A stretch of DNA of 64,000 bases. Origin: Paulinella micropora. Taxonomy: Eukaryota > Cercozoa > Imbricatea > Euglyphida. The stretch covers positions 668,585-732,584 of the forward strand of contig BJOX01000226.1 in the NCBI GenBank assembly GCA_009731375.1, read 5' to 3'. Numbering within the stretch: the first letter of the stretch is position 1; every line of letters starts with the position of its first letter. The notes beneath the pieces were generated by a model, which made no database searches, had not been told where the DNA came from, and saw only the letters and a program-made list of their open reading frames with translations. The position numbers and the translations under genes are program-made. Shown here one piece after another: positions 21,729 to 33,725 of the stretch.

Positions 21729-24700
21729 ATGGGTAGTCAATGTAAATCACTCTTAGGATTACAGGAAATTGCTGTAGACTCGCTCGACATAGCCAACCTT
21801 GACTTAACGAACACAAATATTATCGGCTTAAACACGGATAGAGTGCCAGAAGACGCCGACCCGGTAAATCTTTATTATACGAATGCGCGATTTGACACAC
21901 GACTGGCTACCAAAGGCACGGCCGATATCGCAGAAGGAAGCCGTTTATACTATACTGAACAAAGGGTTTCAAATAATGCTGATGTATATGCCTCAACTCA
22001 ACACAGAAGCAATACGTCCAATCCTCATCAAACCAGTTTATACAATTTGGTAGATACAGACATATCAGCACAAGCGGTCGGTCAGTACTTAACTTACAAC
22101 GATGTAGACGAATACCTACCTCGGGTCAATTGACACACTCTCTGATGTAGTCATAACAGGACCAATCGCCGCCAATAGTTATCTCACATATAATTCAATA
22201 AACTGGGTAAATAAAACCTTTCCAATAAGTGTGGACGAATCGGGAAACATTAGTATGGGAGGGAATTTGAATATAACAGGAGTAAATTTACTAAATACAA
22301 AAGATGTCGATGATTGGATTACAGAACACATAGCGAATAATGCGAAAGTGTCTGCGGATGGTTCAATTAATACACATAGCGATGTATTAATAACAGACAC
22401 ACCAGCCGATAACCAATTACTCATTTATAGCACAGGACAATGGCGAAATGTGGCATCGCCCTTTCTTAGATTAGATGGCTCCGTTAATATGGCAGGAGCA
22501 TTAAATATGGGCGGTTTTGCTATTTCAGGTGCTTCAACATATAATGGAATTACTCTTTCAAATCTGGCAGTTGATAGCACGGTGGTTAAAATCACGGGGG
22601 ACCAAACCATAGCAGGAACTAAAACATTTACACTCGGTATAGCATCGAACGACAAAATAACGATAGCACAAGATAAACCATTAATCATGGGAAGAACAAC
22701 AAGAGGATTGGCGGCATACACAGGAGGATTAGAGTTATACGGGACATCAGGTGTAGCTGGGCCGCACATACAAGCATTCACGACAGCTAATCCAAATTAT
22801 CCTTGTTTTCAATTAATTAACAACGGACACAGCAATGTAGCATTAAAATTTGATTGTTATTGGGACGGAGCAGTTAATGATAAGTCAAGTTCTGCTACTT
22901 CAAATTTCATGATATCTAAGGGAACTAATCTCCTTTTTCAATACGCATCAGGAGTGGCAGTAGGAAGCAATATAACATTTAATACCGCAATGGACATCAA
23001 TAGCACATCGGGTTTATTAACGACGAAGGCAATTACGGCCAGCGGGGCGATAACAGCGAATGCTGGCATATCTGTTGTTAATAGTACGGCGGATATAAGA
23101 GGAGAAGCGAGGACTGGAACTCATGCGACGCCAGTCGGCTTATATGTCTCCGCCAATCTTGGTCAATCTTCTGCTGGTATTGAATTCAGACACAGCAACG
23201 GCACACAGGGAGTTGGATTTGGTTATAATTCGATATATGCCACGGGAAGCAGTGCCAATGTTGAGTTAAATTTATATTCGAAAGGTTCAAGTCTAATCTA
23301 TGCGAGAAATGCTCTAACAGCAAGTGCGGGGGTTTCAACAACGACATTAACAGCCAGCGGATTAATAACAGCAACTGGAGGTTCTAGCATAGTTATACAA
23401 GGAAATACAAATGGTGGTAATACAAGAGGAATATTTTTGTGGGACAGGCAACACGAATTATGGTATTTATATGGCTTCAAACGGAGGAGGCGCAAATACC
23501 AGAAGTCTAGCAGGAGGATCAGCAGTTGCTGGAAACGATTTTACTTCCTTTGCCGTTAGATTTAGAGTAAGCAATGTTTCCACCGATGGTTTTGTGTGGG
23601 AGAACTCTTCGGAACAATTGTTAATGTCATTGAATGTGGCAAACGGGACTTTATGGACAAAAGGATTAATAACAGCAAGCGCGGGAGTATCAACGACAAC
23701 ACTTTCCGCGAGTGGTAGAGTGTCCAATTTAACCGCGGGAGCCAATTGTTCATTAAGCATACAGGGAGGAAACGACGGCACTAGTAATTATGGGCTATGG
23801 CTATGGAATTATCTTGATTATAATTATGCTCTGTATATGGCATGTTCTGGGGCGAGCGAAGCATTCCGCATGTGTTGGCAACGACTTTACTGGTCGTGCT
23901 ATTAGAATGAGAATTTCACCAGATGCTACTCAGGGATTTATATGGGAAACATCAAGCGAGATTCTATTAATGTCATTGAACGGACTCAATGGAACTTTAT
24001 ACACAAGAGGCAACATAAGCATAAACGGGGCGCTGGCAGCAACACAATCTTATGTAGATACAAAAGACGGACAAAATGTAAAACTAACAGGCGATCAAAC
24101 CATAACTGGAATAAAAACATTTAATGGAACGAGAAATGAGTTCAGAGGTTTGACTATATTGAATCAAGCCGATTTTAATAATCAGGATATCATTAACGGC
24201 GGAAATATTACGTATAATGGCGCGCGGATATTGAATCAAAATGGTGGCGACATATTCTTTTCACAGACAACAGGAGACTATCAGTATTTCTTATTTACTC
24301 TAAACACAGCATCAAGCGGAACAGTAAACCAGCGAGGATATGTATTCACGAATGTAGCATTTGACGCTGTAAAAGGTGCTGGACTTTATATTTCAAAACT
24401 TTTGGATAATAAATCTGCTTCGTCTGACATTGTCCGTTTTAACAATGCGGGTGGTATGCGGTTTTATGGTGCCTTAGACATGAATTCAAATAACATAACA
24501 AGTGCTGGAACAATAACGGCTAGTGGAGTTATAACGGGGAATGGAGGATTAACAGGAACGACACTCACAGCAAGCGGAGCAATAACAGCGAATGCGGGAG
24601 TTGATATGAAAAGCCCAAAAATAACAAATTTATTAACTCCGACTGCTTCAACGGACGGGGCGAACAAAAGTTATGTAGATACATTAGATGGTCAGAATGT

Positions 24701-25703
24701 GAAAATAACGGGAACTCAAACAATAGCAGGTGTTAAAACATGTAGCAATAATATTACAACATCAAATGGTGTGCCAATACTCATAGGACGGAATACTAAA
24801 TCAGGAGTTTCAGGCGGATTAGAATTATATGGAAATGTGAACGCATCGGCTGGGCCACATATTCAATGATTATCATCTGAGGACAACCATCCTTTTTTTC
24901 AGGTTTTGTCTTGGTCTCACGGAAATGTAAATCTCGTATTTGACGCTTATTATAATGGCTCTTCGTGGATATCTAGCAGTTCTGGATCAAACTTTTCAAT
25001 AGCTAAAACCAACACTCTCCTTACTTTTTATTATAAATCAGGAGTAGCCGCGGGAAGTGCTGTTAGTTGGAGTACGGGGCCATATCTTGACACTTCTGGA
25101 TTTTTCAATGTTCCAACTACGGCAATAAATGGAGTGATAACATTAGGAACAAGATCAGGATTCTCGAGCGAACCTATGATTTTATTAAGATCTGGTAATA
25201 GTGCCAATAACCGCGGTTTCTTTGGTTTTAGTGGCACCAATGTGTATGCTTGGTGTACTTCAACTGCGTCAGGAGAACCTTCCGGAACTTATAACTATAT
25301 AGCCGTTGCAGGTGCGTGGGGTAATTCGTCAGATAGAAGACTAAAAGCAGATATTAAAACATTAGAATGCGCGGATTGTTGTGAGAAACTAATGAAATTA
25401 AGTTGTTGTTCATATTATTTGAAAACCGACGAAAAGAAAGAAAAAAAGAATTGTGGGTTTATTGCGGATGAAGTTAAAAAAATATTCCCAGAGTTTGTAG
25501 ATACGACAGATATGAAAATATGAAAAGATGAAAACATTGAAGGCATAACATATACAAGTTTTATTCCGATATTGGTCAGTGCTTTTCAACACATGGCGGA
25601 AAAGGTAGTTAATTTAGAAAAAGAAAATAAAAATCTTATGAATATACTACAAGACCAAGCAAACCAATTAGCAGAAATCAGAGCAGTCGTATTCCCTCCG
25701 TAA
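21729..25703 (+). pseudogene. Long fibre protein with S74 chaperone, element B, five lesions
   Basis: Homologue of the 1926-5650 gene, about 1,320 codons. The N-terminus is nearly the same (MGSQCKSLLGL, then LYYTNARFDTRLATK). The middle is built from shuffled segments, including a block close to identical to element A at 24,110-24,500. The S74 signature SDRRLKADIKTLE lies near 25,330, followed by GFIADEVKKIFPE. Lesions are frameshifts near 22,121, 23,440 and 23,870, and TGA at 24,867 and 25,521. It probably acted as a trimeric receptor-binding spike. Confidence 0.8.
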
Positions 25704-25754
25704 GGACAAGCCCTTACAATCCCAATATAGTTTTTTGAGATCGCAAGACTTACA

Positions 25755-26093
25755 ATGCCCCCTAGATTACATCCGCCACCTTCAATCATAGAAGTAGATG
25801 GCAAACTGACACCCGAGTTAAAAAATCGCGTGCTAGATGTCCAAATTAAGCAGGAAGAAAAAAAATTAGACCATGAATACGAAGACAACTGGAACTGTTG
25901 TATGACTAAGCGAAAAACTGACAGCCGTCTTATTAAATACTTATTTCAAATGGGCATCATTATAGCGATTATAACCCTTTGTATCGTGAGGCTATCTGAA
26001 AAGAACTTACCTTGTGAGGCTAACACTTATGTGGGCATTTTAACACTACTTATCGGCATTTGCCTTCCATCACCTTCTAGTTCAAAGAAATGA
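25755..26093 (+). CDS. Two-pass small membrane protein, element B
   Basis: A 112-residue intact frame, homologous to 1556-1903. It starts MPPRLHPPPSIIE, has NWNCCMTKR, then two membrane segments (LFQMGIIIAIITLCIV and YVGILTLLIGIC) and ends LPSPSSSKK. It follows the fibre gene by about 50 bp in the same direction. The strong conservation of the membrane half against divergence of the N-terminus suggests purifying selection on the membrane part. Confidence 0.75.
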   Translation: MPPRLHPPPSIIEVDGKLTPELKNRVLDVQIKQEEKKLDHEYEDNWNCCMTKRKTDSRLIKYLFQMGIIIAIITLCIVRLSEKNLPCEANTYVGILTLLIGICLPSPSSSKK

Positions 26094-26136
26094 AAGGACC
26101 TCCGCCCCTTTCAAACCCGGTTTTTGTGTCCTTTTT

Positions 26137-26382
26137 TCAAAAAGACGAACATTCAAACGAATAGACTTTATACCACGAAGCATCATTTGAACATATTAGA
26201 TGTAAAGCTTCATCAAAACTAACACACCAATCACTCATCGGCTTATACACACATCCTTTTTGAATACAATAAAGGCAACTTTCATTCTTTTTTTCGCTAA
26301 CCTTCGAATAGAAATCACAAGCGGTCCGAGCAGAAATATTAATTAATAAAAAGTTTATGAGTAGTAGTATAGAGGGCAACAT
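26137..26382 (-). CDS. Small secreted Cys-rich protein, element B
   Basis: An 81-residue homologue of 1307-1570, with signal-like ILLLINFLLINISA, then CDFYS, ESCLYC, CVYKP, DWCVSFDEA and ICSND. Relative to element A it has lost four residues between two cysteines, in frame. Its start codon shares the palindrome CATG with the divergent gene at 26,381. Secreted or virion-surface location is inferred from the N-terminus. Confidence 0.7.
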   Translation of the reverse strand: MLPSILLLINFLLINISARTACDFYSKVSEKKNESCLYCIQKGCVYKPMSDWCVSFDEALHLICSNDASWYKVYSFECSSF

Positions 26383-26743
26383 GGCGGACTATAAATATCA
26401 GCGGATTATTTTTCTGAGTAATGATTTTCCAGGCGGGGTTAATGGTAGCAAGACATTCGACAAAAACATTCAAATGAGCTTTACCCCAACAAGAATGAAT
26501 GTTAAGTTTATCCACTATATGAACAATGCGGCCGAGACGAAAACAAAAATCCTTTATATGGACCGCATCGGGATTATTGGCACATTCGCAGACAGCACCA
26601 CGGCAAACATTTCAAATCTCGGCTACAACTTAGGAGTAGTAGGTTGGTCTGACGGGGTTTACACATTTAAAGTGCTTAGCGGTAATATTGAGACTGACCA
26701 GCTAGCTGGAAGAATTGTTATTTGTTTGGAATTTCTCGCTTGA
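26381..26743 (+). CDS. Conserved small protein of unknown function, element B
   Basis: A 120-residue intact frame starting MADYKYQRIIFLSNDF; an upstream in-frame ATG at 26,357 would overlap the Cys-rich gene. Homologue of 943-1302, with shared MDRIGIIGTFAD and QLAGRIVI. It precedes the ATPase by 16 bp, suggesting cotranscription. No family recognised. Confidence 0.75.
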   Translation: MADYKYQRIIFLSNDFPGGVNGSKTFDKNIQMSFTPTRMNVKFIHYMNNAAETKTKILYMDRIGIIGTFADSTTANISNLGYNLGVVGWSDGVYTFKVLSGNIETDQLAGRIVICLEFLA

Positions 26744-26759
26744 TAAAAATATAGCGACG

Positions 26760-27577
26760 ATGGAAAAAATTAACGATATACGAGTTAGACCAGTCAAGCA
26801 AAACGGAGATGGAGACAAATTGGCAAAAGGATATAAGTTATTTGATGAGCCGTTCGCTAATATTTTTCTTCTCGCTCGCAAGAAGAGCGGTAAGACGACC
26901 GCACTGTTCGAAATCCTGAAACGAACGACTGACAAAAAGACCCGTATTGTTATTATAGCCAGCACGATACACAAAGACCACATATACAAAGAAATGGTTA
27001 AGCACTTCAAGAAGAAGGGAAACCCGATGGCGATATACACATATTTGAAAACGGAAGGCTACAGTGTGATTGATTACGAGTTAGATAAACTGAATAAACC
27101 CGATGAAGAGCAAGAAGAAGGCGAGGTTGTGCGGGAACTGCGGGAGGAACCGAAGCCGAAGTTCATTTATTTTGGAAAAGAGGAAAAGCAGGGGCAAGCC
27201 CCCGCACCCCCAAGACCCAAATACATTACACCAGAAGTCGTGTTCGTGTTAGATGACCTCGGCTCAGGTTTAAGGGATAAGTCCGTGAGCGACCTGTTGA
27301 AAAAAATAGAAACTACAAGTCAAAAGTGATTATGAGCTCGCAGTATCTTAACGACATGAAGCCTGAAGCCATCAAACAGCTCGACTACCTCCTTATTTTT
27401 CCTGGCCAGTCTCAGGATAAAATTGAACTCGTGTATAAACATTTGGACCTCGGTTATGATTTAGACTACTTCATTGAAAAATATCACGAGGCGACGAAAG
27501 AACGATTTAACTTTTTGTATGTTGATGCTGTATCGGACGAACTGAGGCAAAATTTTAACTATCGCTTGCGGGACTAA
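26760..27577 (+). pseudogene. Packaging ATPase (FtsK/HerA A32-like), element B, one frameshift
   Basis: Homologue of 28-849. It has P-loop ARKKSGKTT, Walker B EVVFVLDDLGSG, and C-terminal FPGQSQDKIELVYKHLDLG. The only lesion is at about 27,305, where a run of seven A replaces the eight A of element A, shifting the frame; this is a typical homopolymer error site. A GC-rich palindromic motif (27,187-27,215) is read in frame as QGQAPAPP. Function is DNA packaging into the capsid. Confidence 0.87.
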
Positions 27578-27632
27578 TTTTAATAAACGATTTTTGTAAT
27601 TTATTATTAATTATTTTTTTCTATATATTATA

Positions 27633-27954
27633 ATGGTCGTGAAAACAACAAGGGTTGAAGTCATTCCAACAGTCGGAAAAATAACAAGAAACTCAAACAC
27701 AATGGCGGGCGGAAAAAAAGAAAACTGGCCGTTAGAAACAAAAGGGTTGTGGGCAAAAGGGAGGTAAATTAAATTGGGAAAAGGTTGGCAATACATTTAG
27801 GAATATTAATAACTATTTGAAAAAAGACAAAACAATCTCTCGCTTCGCTGGAGCTTTGGATAGAGTTGGCGTTCCTTATGCTGGCAAAGTTCCAAAGGTT
27901 GCGAGCGATATGGGATACGGCAAGCAACGCGGCCGTGGAGCACTTAAATTTTAG
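27633..27954 (+). pseudogene. Small basic core-type protein, frameshifted
   Basis: A gene of about 107 codons between ATPase and protease. It starts MVVKTTRVEVIPTVGK. After two frame changes (about 27,715 and 27,765) the frame reads NYLKKDKTISRFAGALDRVG and ends GYGKQRGRGALKF. Such small basic Gly/Lys proteins with a hydrophobic helix occur at this place in Polintons and resemble adenovirus minor core or membrane-lytic proteins; that comparison is from memory of the family layout and is tentative. Confidence 0.55.
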
Positions 27955-27957
27955 AAA

Positions 27958-28010
27958 GGGGAAACCCCTTTCAAACCCCCCGTGGGGTTGTAGGGGCGAA
28001 GCCCCTACGA
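27958..28010. repeat. GC-rich palindromic repeat between ATPase and protease genes
   Basis: GGGGAAACCCCTTTC, then GTAGGGGCGAAGCCCCTAC, forms strong hairpins downstream of the stop at 27,954. It could terminate transcription. Related GC-rich motifs occur inside genes at 27,187 and 29,213 and near 920-950. Confidence 0.65.
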
Positions 28011-28055
28011 ATATTAAACTAAACTTTCTATTATTTTTTTTACTAACAATATACA

Positions 28056-29741
28056 ATGGTAGTGAAACCAAAAAAGAAACTTAAACAACGACCGCCGAGG
28101 ATATACAGAACGAAGGATGGTCGACCATATATCAAAGTAAAAGGCAAACGAGCATATCTAAACTTCGGATAGAAAACAAATGACTTATCAACGCTTCAAA
28201 TTGTTAAGCTATTTATGAAATATTTAGGAAGACCGAAGAGGGCGAAGACAAAGAAGGAAGACTTACAAAAAGTTCAAAGCCTGTCGGAGATTGAACAGAA
28301 CACGAGAACCGCAATTCAAGACCACTTAGACAAACTTAAACAAGAAAAGTATGAAGGTATTGAGGCTATCGATAAAAAGGAAAAGTCAGCACGAGAAGAA
28401 GCAGAAGCGGAGAAGAAAAGGCAGGAAAGAAAAGACATAGCCGATGCTAAGGAAAGAAAAGAGGTGTTGGACAGGGAACATAAAAGAGAACTGGCGGAGG
28501 CTAAAGAAAGACAGGAAGAAAAGAACCGTGAACTCAGGAAAGAGCAACGACTTATTAAGGAATTACTAACAGAACGGAGAACTAAGCAAGGACTACTAAC
28601 AGCACCTGTCGAAGAAAAAACGCCAAAAAAACACACTCCAAAATCATCTCCAAGCGGAATAACTGATATAACTGATGAAGTAAACAAGCAAGCAAAAGAT
28701 TTGAAAGACGAAGAGAGAAAAAGAATAATTAACTCTATGTTTACAGAGGGTATGAGATTACAACGAAAAAATACTGGAAAACCTAAACATAACGCCATAG
28801 TATCCAGTCTCATAAAAGCAGGTATTGATATTAAAATTGTAAAACCAAAAGGCAAAAAGAAAAATTATTCAGAGACATTGAAACAATGGTTGTACACTCA
28901 AAAATTTACAGAAAAAATAACTTCTCCTGAGGATGGATGGGACACACTAGATAAATTTCTAAAAGAAAAGAAAACACCCCAGACAAAACAACCGCCAATA
29001 CAACAACAAACCCCTAATTCACCCGAGGCTAAACAGCTAATATTTGAGTTGACACAGGGACAAGCACCACCCCCATACCAACAACAAGCACCCGACCAAC
29101 AAGAAGCATCCGACCAACAACAAGCACCACCACCAGACACACCACCCCCAGACCAACAACAAGAAGATACACAACCGCCGCCTTTAGAAAATGACACTCT
29201 GCAAGATGGAACAGCAGGGGCAGGCCCCCGCACCCCCTCCGATGGGTTTGACAGAGGCTTAATGACGCACGAAATAAATGAGATTATGAAAAAACATAAG
29301 TGGTTTCTCGGCACAGTTCCCAGCGACCAGCTCAACACTTTGAACCCTGGAAGCAGAAAGCGATACGGCTTCATAATGAACTTAGACCGCCATAATCAAG
29401 GAGGCTCGCACTGGATAGCAGTTTGGATTTCTTTGAATGGAGACAGGGCTGTTGAAGTTTATGACCCGCTAGCCGAATATGTGCCGACTGAACTTTTCCA
29501 GCAACAAATGAAACAGCTGTTAGATAAACGCCGTCCTGATAGTTATTTGTTAATGAAGGTCAATCAAGTTAAACAACAGAGTGATACGAGTGATACATGC
29601 GGATGGCACTCAATGCGGTTTCTTTTAGAGCGGGCTAAAGGAACCAGATTTAAATTTGCCAGCGGATGGACTGATTTGAAGGAGAAGGAAGCGGAGAAGT
29701 TGAAAGCCCAGAACGGGTATGGTTTTGATACTTTTATTTGA
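28056..29741 (+). pseudogene. Adenain/Ulp1-like cysteine protease, element B, one in-frame TAG
   Basis: 561 codons from ATG 28,056, with a single TAG at 28,170-28,172; the rest is open from 28,215. It has a basic N-terminus, a long charged coiled coil, a Pro/Gln-rich linker (29,000-29,200), and a C-terminal protease domain. Catalytic His is in GGSHWIAVW, Asp in VEVYDPLAE, Gln in KQQSDTSD and Cys in DTCGWHSMRFL. Such enzymes cleave capsid precursors during maturation. The first 38 codons could instead be a separate small basic gene. A GC-rich motif at 29,213 is read in frame in the linker. Confidence 0.85.
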
Positions 29742-29785
29742 AGTAATTAAAAAAACAAAAATATATTTCTCTATATATAGTCTTG

Positions 29786-30598
29786 ATGGACTTTTAGGGC
29801 GGACGAAGTAGTGGTATCTATTATATAAACAGTAAAAATAGGATAAACGGAACCGATAGCGACTTTACACACTCTTTGGATTTAAGAGGACTGGACAATC
29901 CAACGCATTGTAAAATACTTCATATCTATGTTCCGAAATCTTATTACTCTGTGGCAAGTCCTTACAACACTTTTACTCTGAGTGAAGATGGATACGAGGC
30001 ACTCATTACGATACCCGAAGGCAACTATACAATGAACAACTTAAAAAATAAGCTAGCCGAAGTGCTAACCGCAGACAGTCCAAACCATTACACATACACA
30101 ATAACTAGCAACAACACAAACACTGACCCAGAAGACGGTAAGTTATTTTTTACTGTAGCGGGCAACCTAGGAATTCAACCGCGGTTTATATTTGACACCG
30201 AAACACGTATTGACGAAGTAATGGGTTTTGACCGCGACTCAACATATTTCTTCGCTAATAATACCATTAGGTCTCCAAATGTCATAATCTTGACTGGTGA
30301 AAAAACATTATATCTACAGTCGGACCTCATTGGCGAAGGCGATAACCATGTGCTCCAAGAAATATATACCGCTAACGAAATCCCGTTTGGCTCCGTTATC
30401 TACGATGAAAGCGGGTCGGAGTATGGCAAACAGCTATCTACTAATTCAAACAATGTATTTAGGTTTTATTTGACTGACGAAAACGACCAACCAATAAACC
30501 TTAACGGTCTCGGCATCGCCATGACATTGTTAATTTATCGCGAGACGAATTATTTTAATTTATTTAATTCATTTTTTAATTTGTTGAAAAACCGATAA
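29786..30598 (+). pseudogene. Minor capsid (penton-type) protein, one early TAG
   Basis: 270 codons from ATG 29,786; TAG is the fourth codon (29,795-29,797), otherwise open. Features are THSLDLRGLDNPTHCKILHI, VPKSYYSVASPYNTFTL and ITIPEGNYTMNNLKNKL, typical of the Polinton/PLV single jelly-roll minor capsid protein at capsid vertices. It precedes the major capsid gene by 76 bp, the usual order. The position of the stop at codon 4 makes reinitiation or sequencing error plausible. Confidence 0.75.
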
Positions 30599-30674
30599 TT
30601 TAATTATTTATTTTTTTCTCATATTACAATATAGTGCCGTTAATTTACAAACTACAAAACTTAAAAATGAAAAA

Positions 30675-32254
30675 ATGCAGTCTCATGTTGGATATGGTCA
30701 AGAATTAGACCACCAACCTAAAGAACTGCTGAAGGGAAAATATGAATTAAACAAACTTACAAGCCGTGAAGGCTCTGCGAATATTACTCTCACCACTGCG
30801 GGAGGTAATGAAAGCACCTTAAAGTTTGAAATTCATACTCGCCCACTGAACCTTGCTCGTAGTGTGTTGCGATTTACTTACACACCACGAAACCCAGGAC
30901 AGAACAATGCTAATCGTATCTTTATGGATTGTCTGAGTATGATTAGAAGTAGTGAATTGCGAAGCCGAAGCGGGCAGTATTTGTGTAATCTTCAACACGT
31001 GGGAAATTATACCAAGATGGTTTGGAAACCCGAAATCAGTTATGATAAGTATATGTCTTTGGAGAACCACGGGGCTACTGCCAATACTAGTGGGGCATTG
31101 CTTCAGAAGTGTAATGTGCTTAATGATGCTACTTTGAATATTGCTTCAAGATATTATCCGGCTGCAAGTAATGCTGCCGCTGTCGCTCCTGGTGCTGCTA
31201 CATTCGGAACTCTACGGATTCAAGATGCTAATGGCGGTGATAGGAAGGATGAGATAATCGCCGCTATCAACGCCGTCGGTAATAGTGTTAAGACTTTGGT
31301 AAATCTCCCGTCCATGAGCGCCCGTCGTCATGATGACCTTTTGAATAGTTATAACGGAGTAGGAGGCTCGTTTGTTAATGTTGCTTAGTCTAAGTATTTT
31401 GAAGTCGGAGCAATTCAGGGGCCCGCAGATGCTGTCAATACTGCTAATGACACACCTGTTATCAATGTTAAATTACCTTTGGGAATGATTTTTGGAACTA
31501 TTTTTGAAATTGATAAAACACTTGGTTTTAATGAAATTATGGATATGCGGATTGTTTGGGAAGGAACTAGCAGGACTATGTTCACTGGAACCAGTGCCAC
31601 TAACATTGCTGAAGGTGCTGCAATTGGTGCTACTGGTGCTGCTGTTTCAAATTTGAACTTGTTTCTCGCGGTTGAAACGAACCCAAATGTCATCCTTGGA
31701 GTTCAAGCAAAATCGCTGGTGAAGGCTTTAGGTTTACTATTGAATATCCTATCTCGTGGAAGCACAACCTTGGAAGTGGTAATCAGAACTTTGTAGTAAA
31801 AATGAATAGGGCACAGGGTGAAAGAATTCGTCGTATCTATACATCCGCTTTTCATAATTCAGAAAGCTCTTATACTTCTTTTGATAACGACCATAGAAAC
31901 GACACTAAAATTAGAACTTATTATACTACTATTGATGGTAGCAGAATGCAGCAATTTGACATTGATACTTCCGATAATGAAGACTATATGATTTTGAAAG
32001 ATAAGTTGAAGGGAAGCGCTATCCTAAACACCGATATCTATAAGTACAACTAGTTTCATGTTGATTACTGGGATAACAACCGCCCACTTCACGAGAAGAA
32101 TGTTGAAGGTTATGAAAAGTCAGGTCTGAGCCTTGACACTGAACGACGATATGAATTCTCTTCAACCACTGCTGGAAACAATCTCAATCACTACACTTTT
32201 GCCATCCTTCAACAAGATGTAATTATAAGGGGTATTGAAATTATTAAGACTTAA
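30675..32254 (+). pseudogene. Major capsid protein (double jelly-roll type), element B
   Basis: About 525 codons. The N-terminal half is open from MQSHVGYGQELDHQPKELL, with LARSVLRFTYTPRNPG. TAG at 31,386-31,388, a frameshift near 31,725, and TAG at 32,049-32,051 (Trp in fragment C) break the second half, which includes LGFNEIMDMRIVWEG, ERIRRIYTSAFH, ILKDKLKGSAIL and RRYEFSSTT. It forms the capsid shell. Assignment rests on position after the penton-type gene and overall layout, plus the homologue at 11,911-12,715. Confidence 0.78.
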
Positions 32255-32321
32255 CCCACGCCAGTTAGGTAAGAGGTAATTAATTTTTGAAAGTTAATTT
32301 ATTTTTTTTAATAATATAGGA

Positions 32322-33576
32322 ATGTCTCACCAGAGAAATTTGATAGCACAAAATCCTGGCGGAGACTTCGCAAATGTCAAAGTCGGATATGGCGGTCGTA
32401 TTGAAACCAATAATATGAAAACCGCCTTCGGTGAAGCCCTAACCAGTTCATTAACTCCAGTATTACAGGAAATCTTTCCATATACAGTTAATGCACGGAT
32501 ATGGGCATTAACTCAAACTGATTCGAAAGTAGCATTTAATGAGAATATGGCTGAATTGAAAACAGAAGCGAAAGCTACCGCTAATGCGATAATGGAGAGC
32601 AAAAGGAAAATAAAATACAGAACGGGTATGGGAGTTATGTGTCGCTTCACTGCCTTATGGAATACTGATGAAACTAAAGATTATTATTCATTTATTGGTA
32701 TTGGTGATACCGCATTAGATAATGGTTTCTATTTTTACAAGACCAAAGATGACGGTATGAATATTCTCCATACAAAAGCAGGAGTGGCTACCTTGGTTCC
32801 ACAAGCGGGATGGAATGACCCGTGTGATGGATCAGGAGATATGCCTAACATGGATTGGACGAAGGGAAATGTATTTCAAATTCAATTTCAGTATTTAGGT
32901 TTCGGTGCTATTAAGTTTTCAATTGAGAACAAAGAGACTGGCGAATTCCAGCTAGTCCATACGATTAAGTATCCTAATACCATTGTTACACTGGTGTCAA
33001 TCTTCGTAATACAACTCTCCCATTTGTGGCACGAATATTTAATAATGGTGGAACTGGAATACAAAGTTTGAAAACGGCGAGTTGTAGTATGTTTATTGAG
33101 GGTTCTAACACTATTAATTCAAGTATATCAAACGAGGCGGAAGGAAGTAAGCAGGCGAGCACTACTGAAAGCCCAATTCTCAGCATAAAAAATAAAACAA
33201 CTTTTAATGCTGGTGCGACCAATTATTCAATTGTTTACCCAACTCTCGTAAGCATATCGAACGAAGACAGCAAGGTTAACATAGTGAGAATTGTGAAAAC
33301 GACTGGCGCACTTACGGGTGAGAACTTTGCTGATATTGATTCTAAAACTTCAATCGTATCAAAGGACATCGCTGCGACTGCCCTCGGTGCTGCCACTATA
33401 ACGGATGTCATTCTTAAACTTTTGTTAATGCTACTTCTAGCCAGCTTATTGACCTGCGAACTTACGACATACAACTCGCTCCTGGAGAAAATCTAACATT
33501 TTTACAAAAGTCTGTATCGACTGTTAATAATGGAAGCAATGTGAGTGTTATAGTTAATTTCTTAGAAGATCACTAA
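32322..33576 (+). pseudogene. Virion-type protein of unknown function, element B
   Basis: Starts MSHQRNLIAQNPGGDFANVK and includes SKRKIKYRTGMGV, FTALWNTDETKDYY, DWTKGNVFQIQFQYLGFG and IKFSIENKETGEFQLVHTI. Frameshifts near 32,985 and 33,410 separate the middle part (KTASCSMFIEGSNTINSS) and the end (NNGSNVSVIVNFLEDH). It directly follows the major capsid gene, as in fragment C. The repeated beta-strand pattern suggests a structural protein; no family name assigned. Confidence 0.7.
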
Positions 33577-33725
33577 AATGGATGGAAGGATGGAGTAATT
33601 TTATATTAAACATAAACTCCAACCATTATATAAAATGAATTAATTTCTTAGAAGATCACTAAAATGGATGGAAGGATGGAGTAATTTTATATTAAACATA
33701 AACTCCAACCATTATATAAAATGAA
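33554..33725 (+). repeat. 86-bp perfect tandem duplication
   Basis: Two identical 86-bp units (33,554-33,639 and 33,640-33,725). Each spans the end of the upstream gene (GAAGATCACTAA) through TTATATAAAATGAA, the start of the next gene. Confidence 0.9.

Noticed and set aside
21729-25703. Introns instead of frameshifts in the element B fibre gene
   Set aside because: At each break the homologous reading resumes within a few bases, leaving no room for an intron.
28316-29374. Antisense frames of 158-179 codons opposite the protease gene
   Set aside because: Shadows of the plus-strand coding sequence; they lack motifs and the plus-strand frame has clear protease residues.
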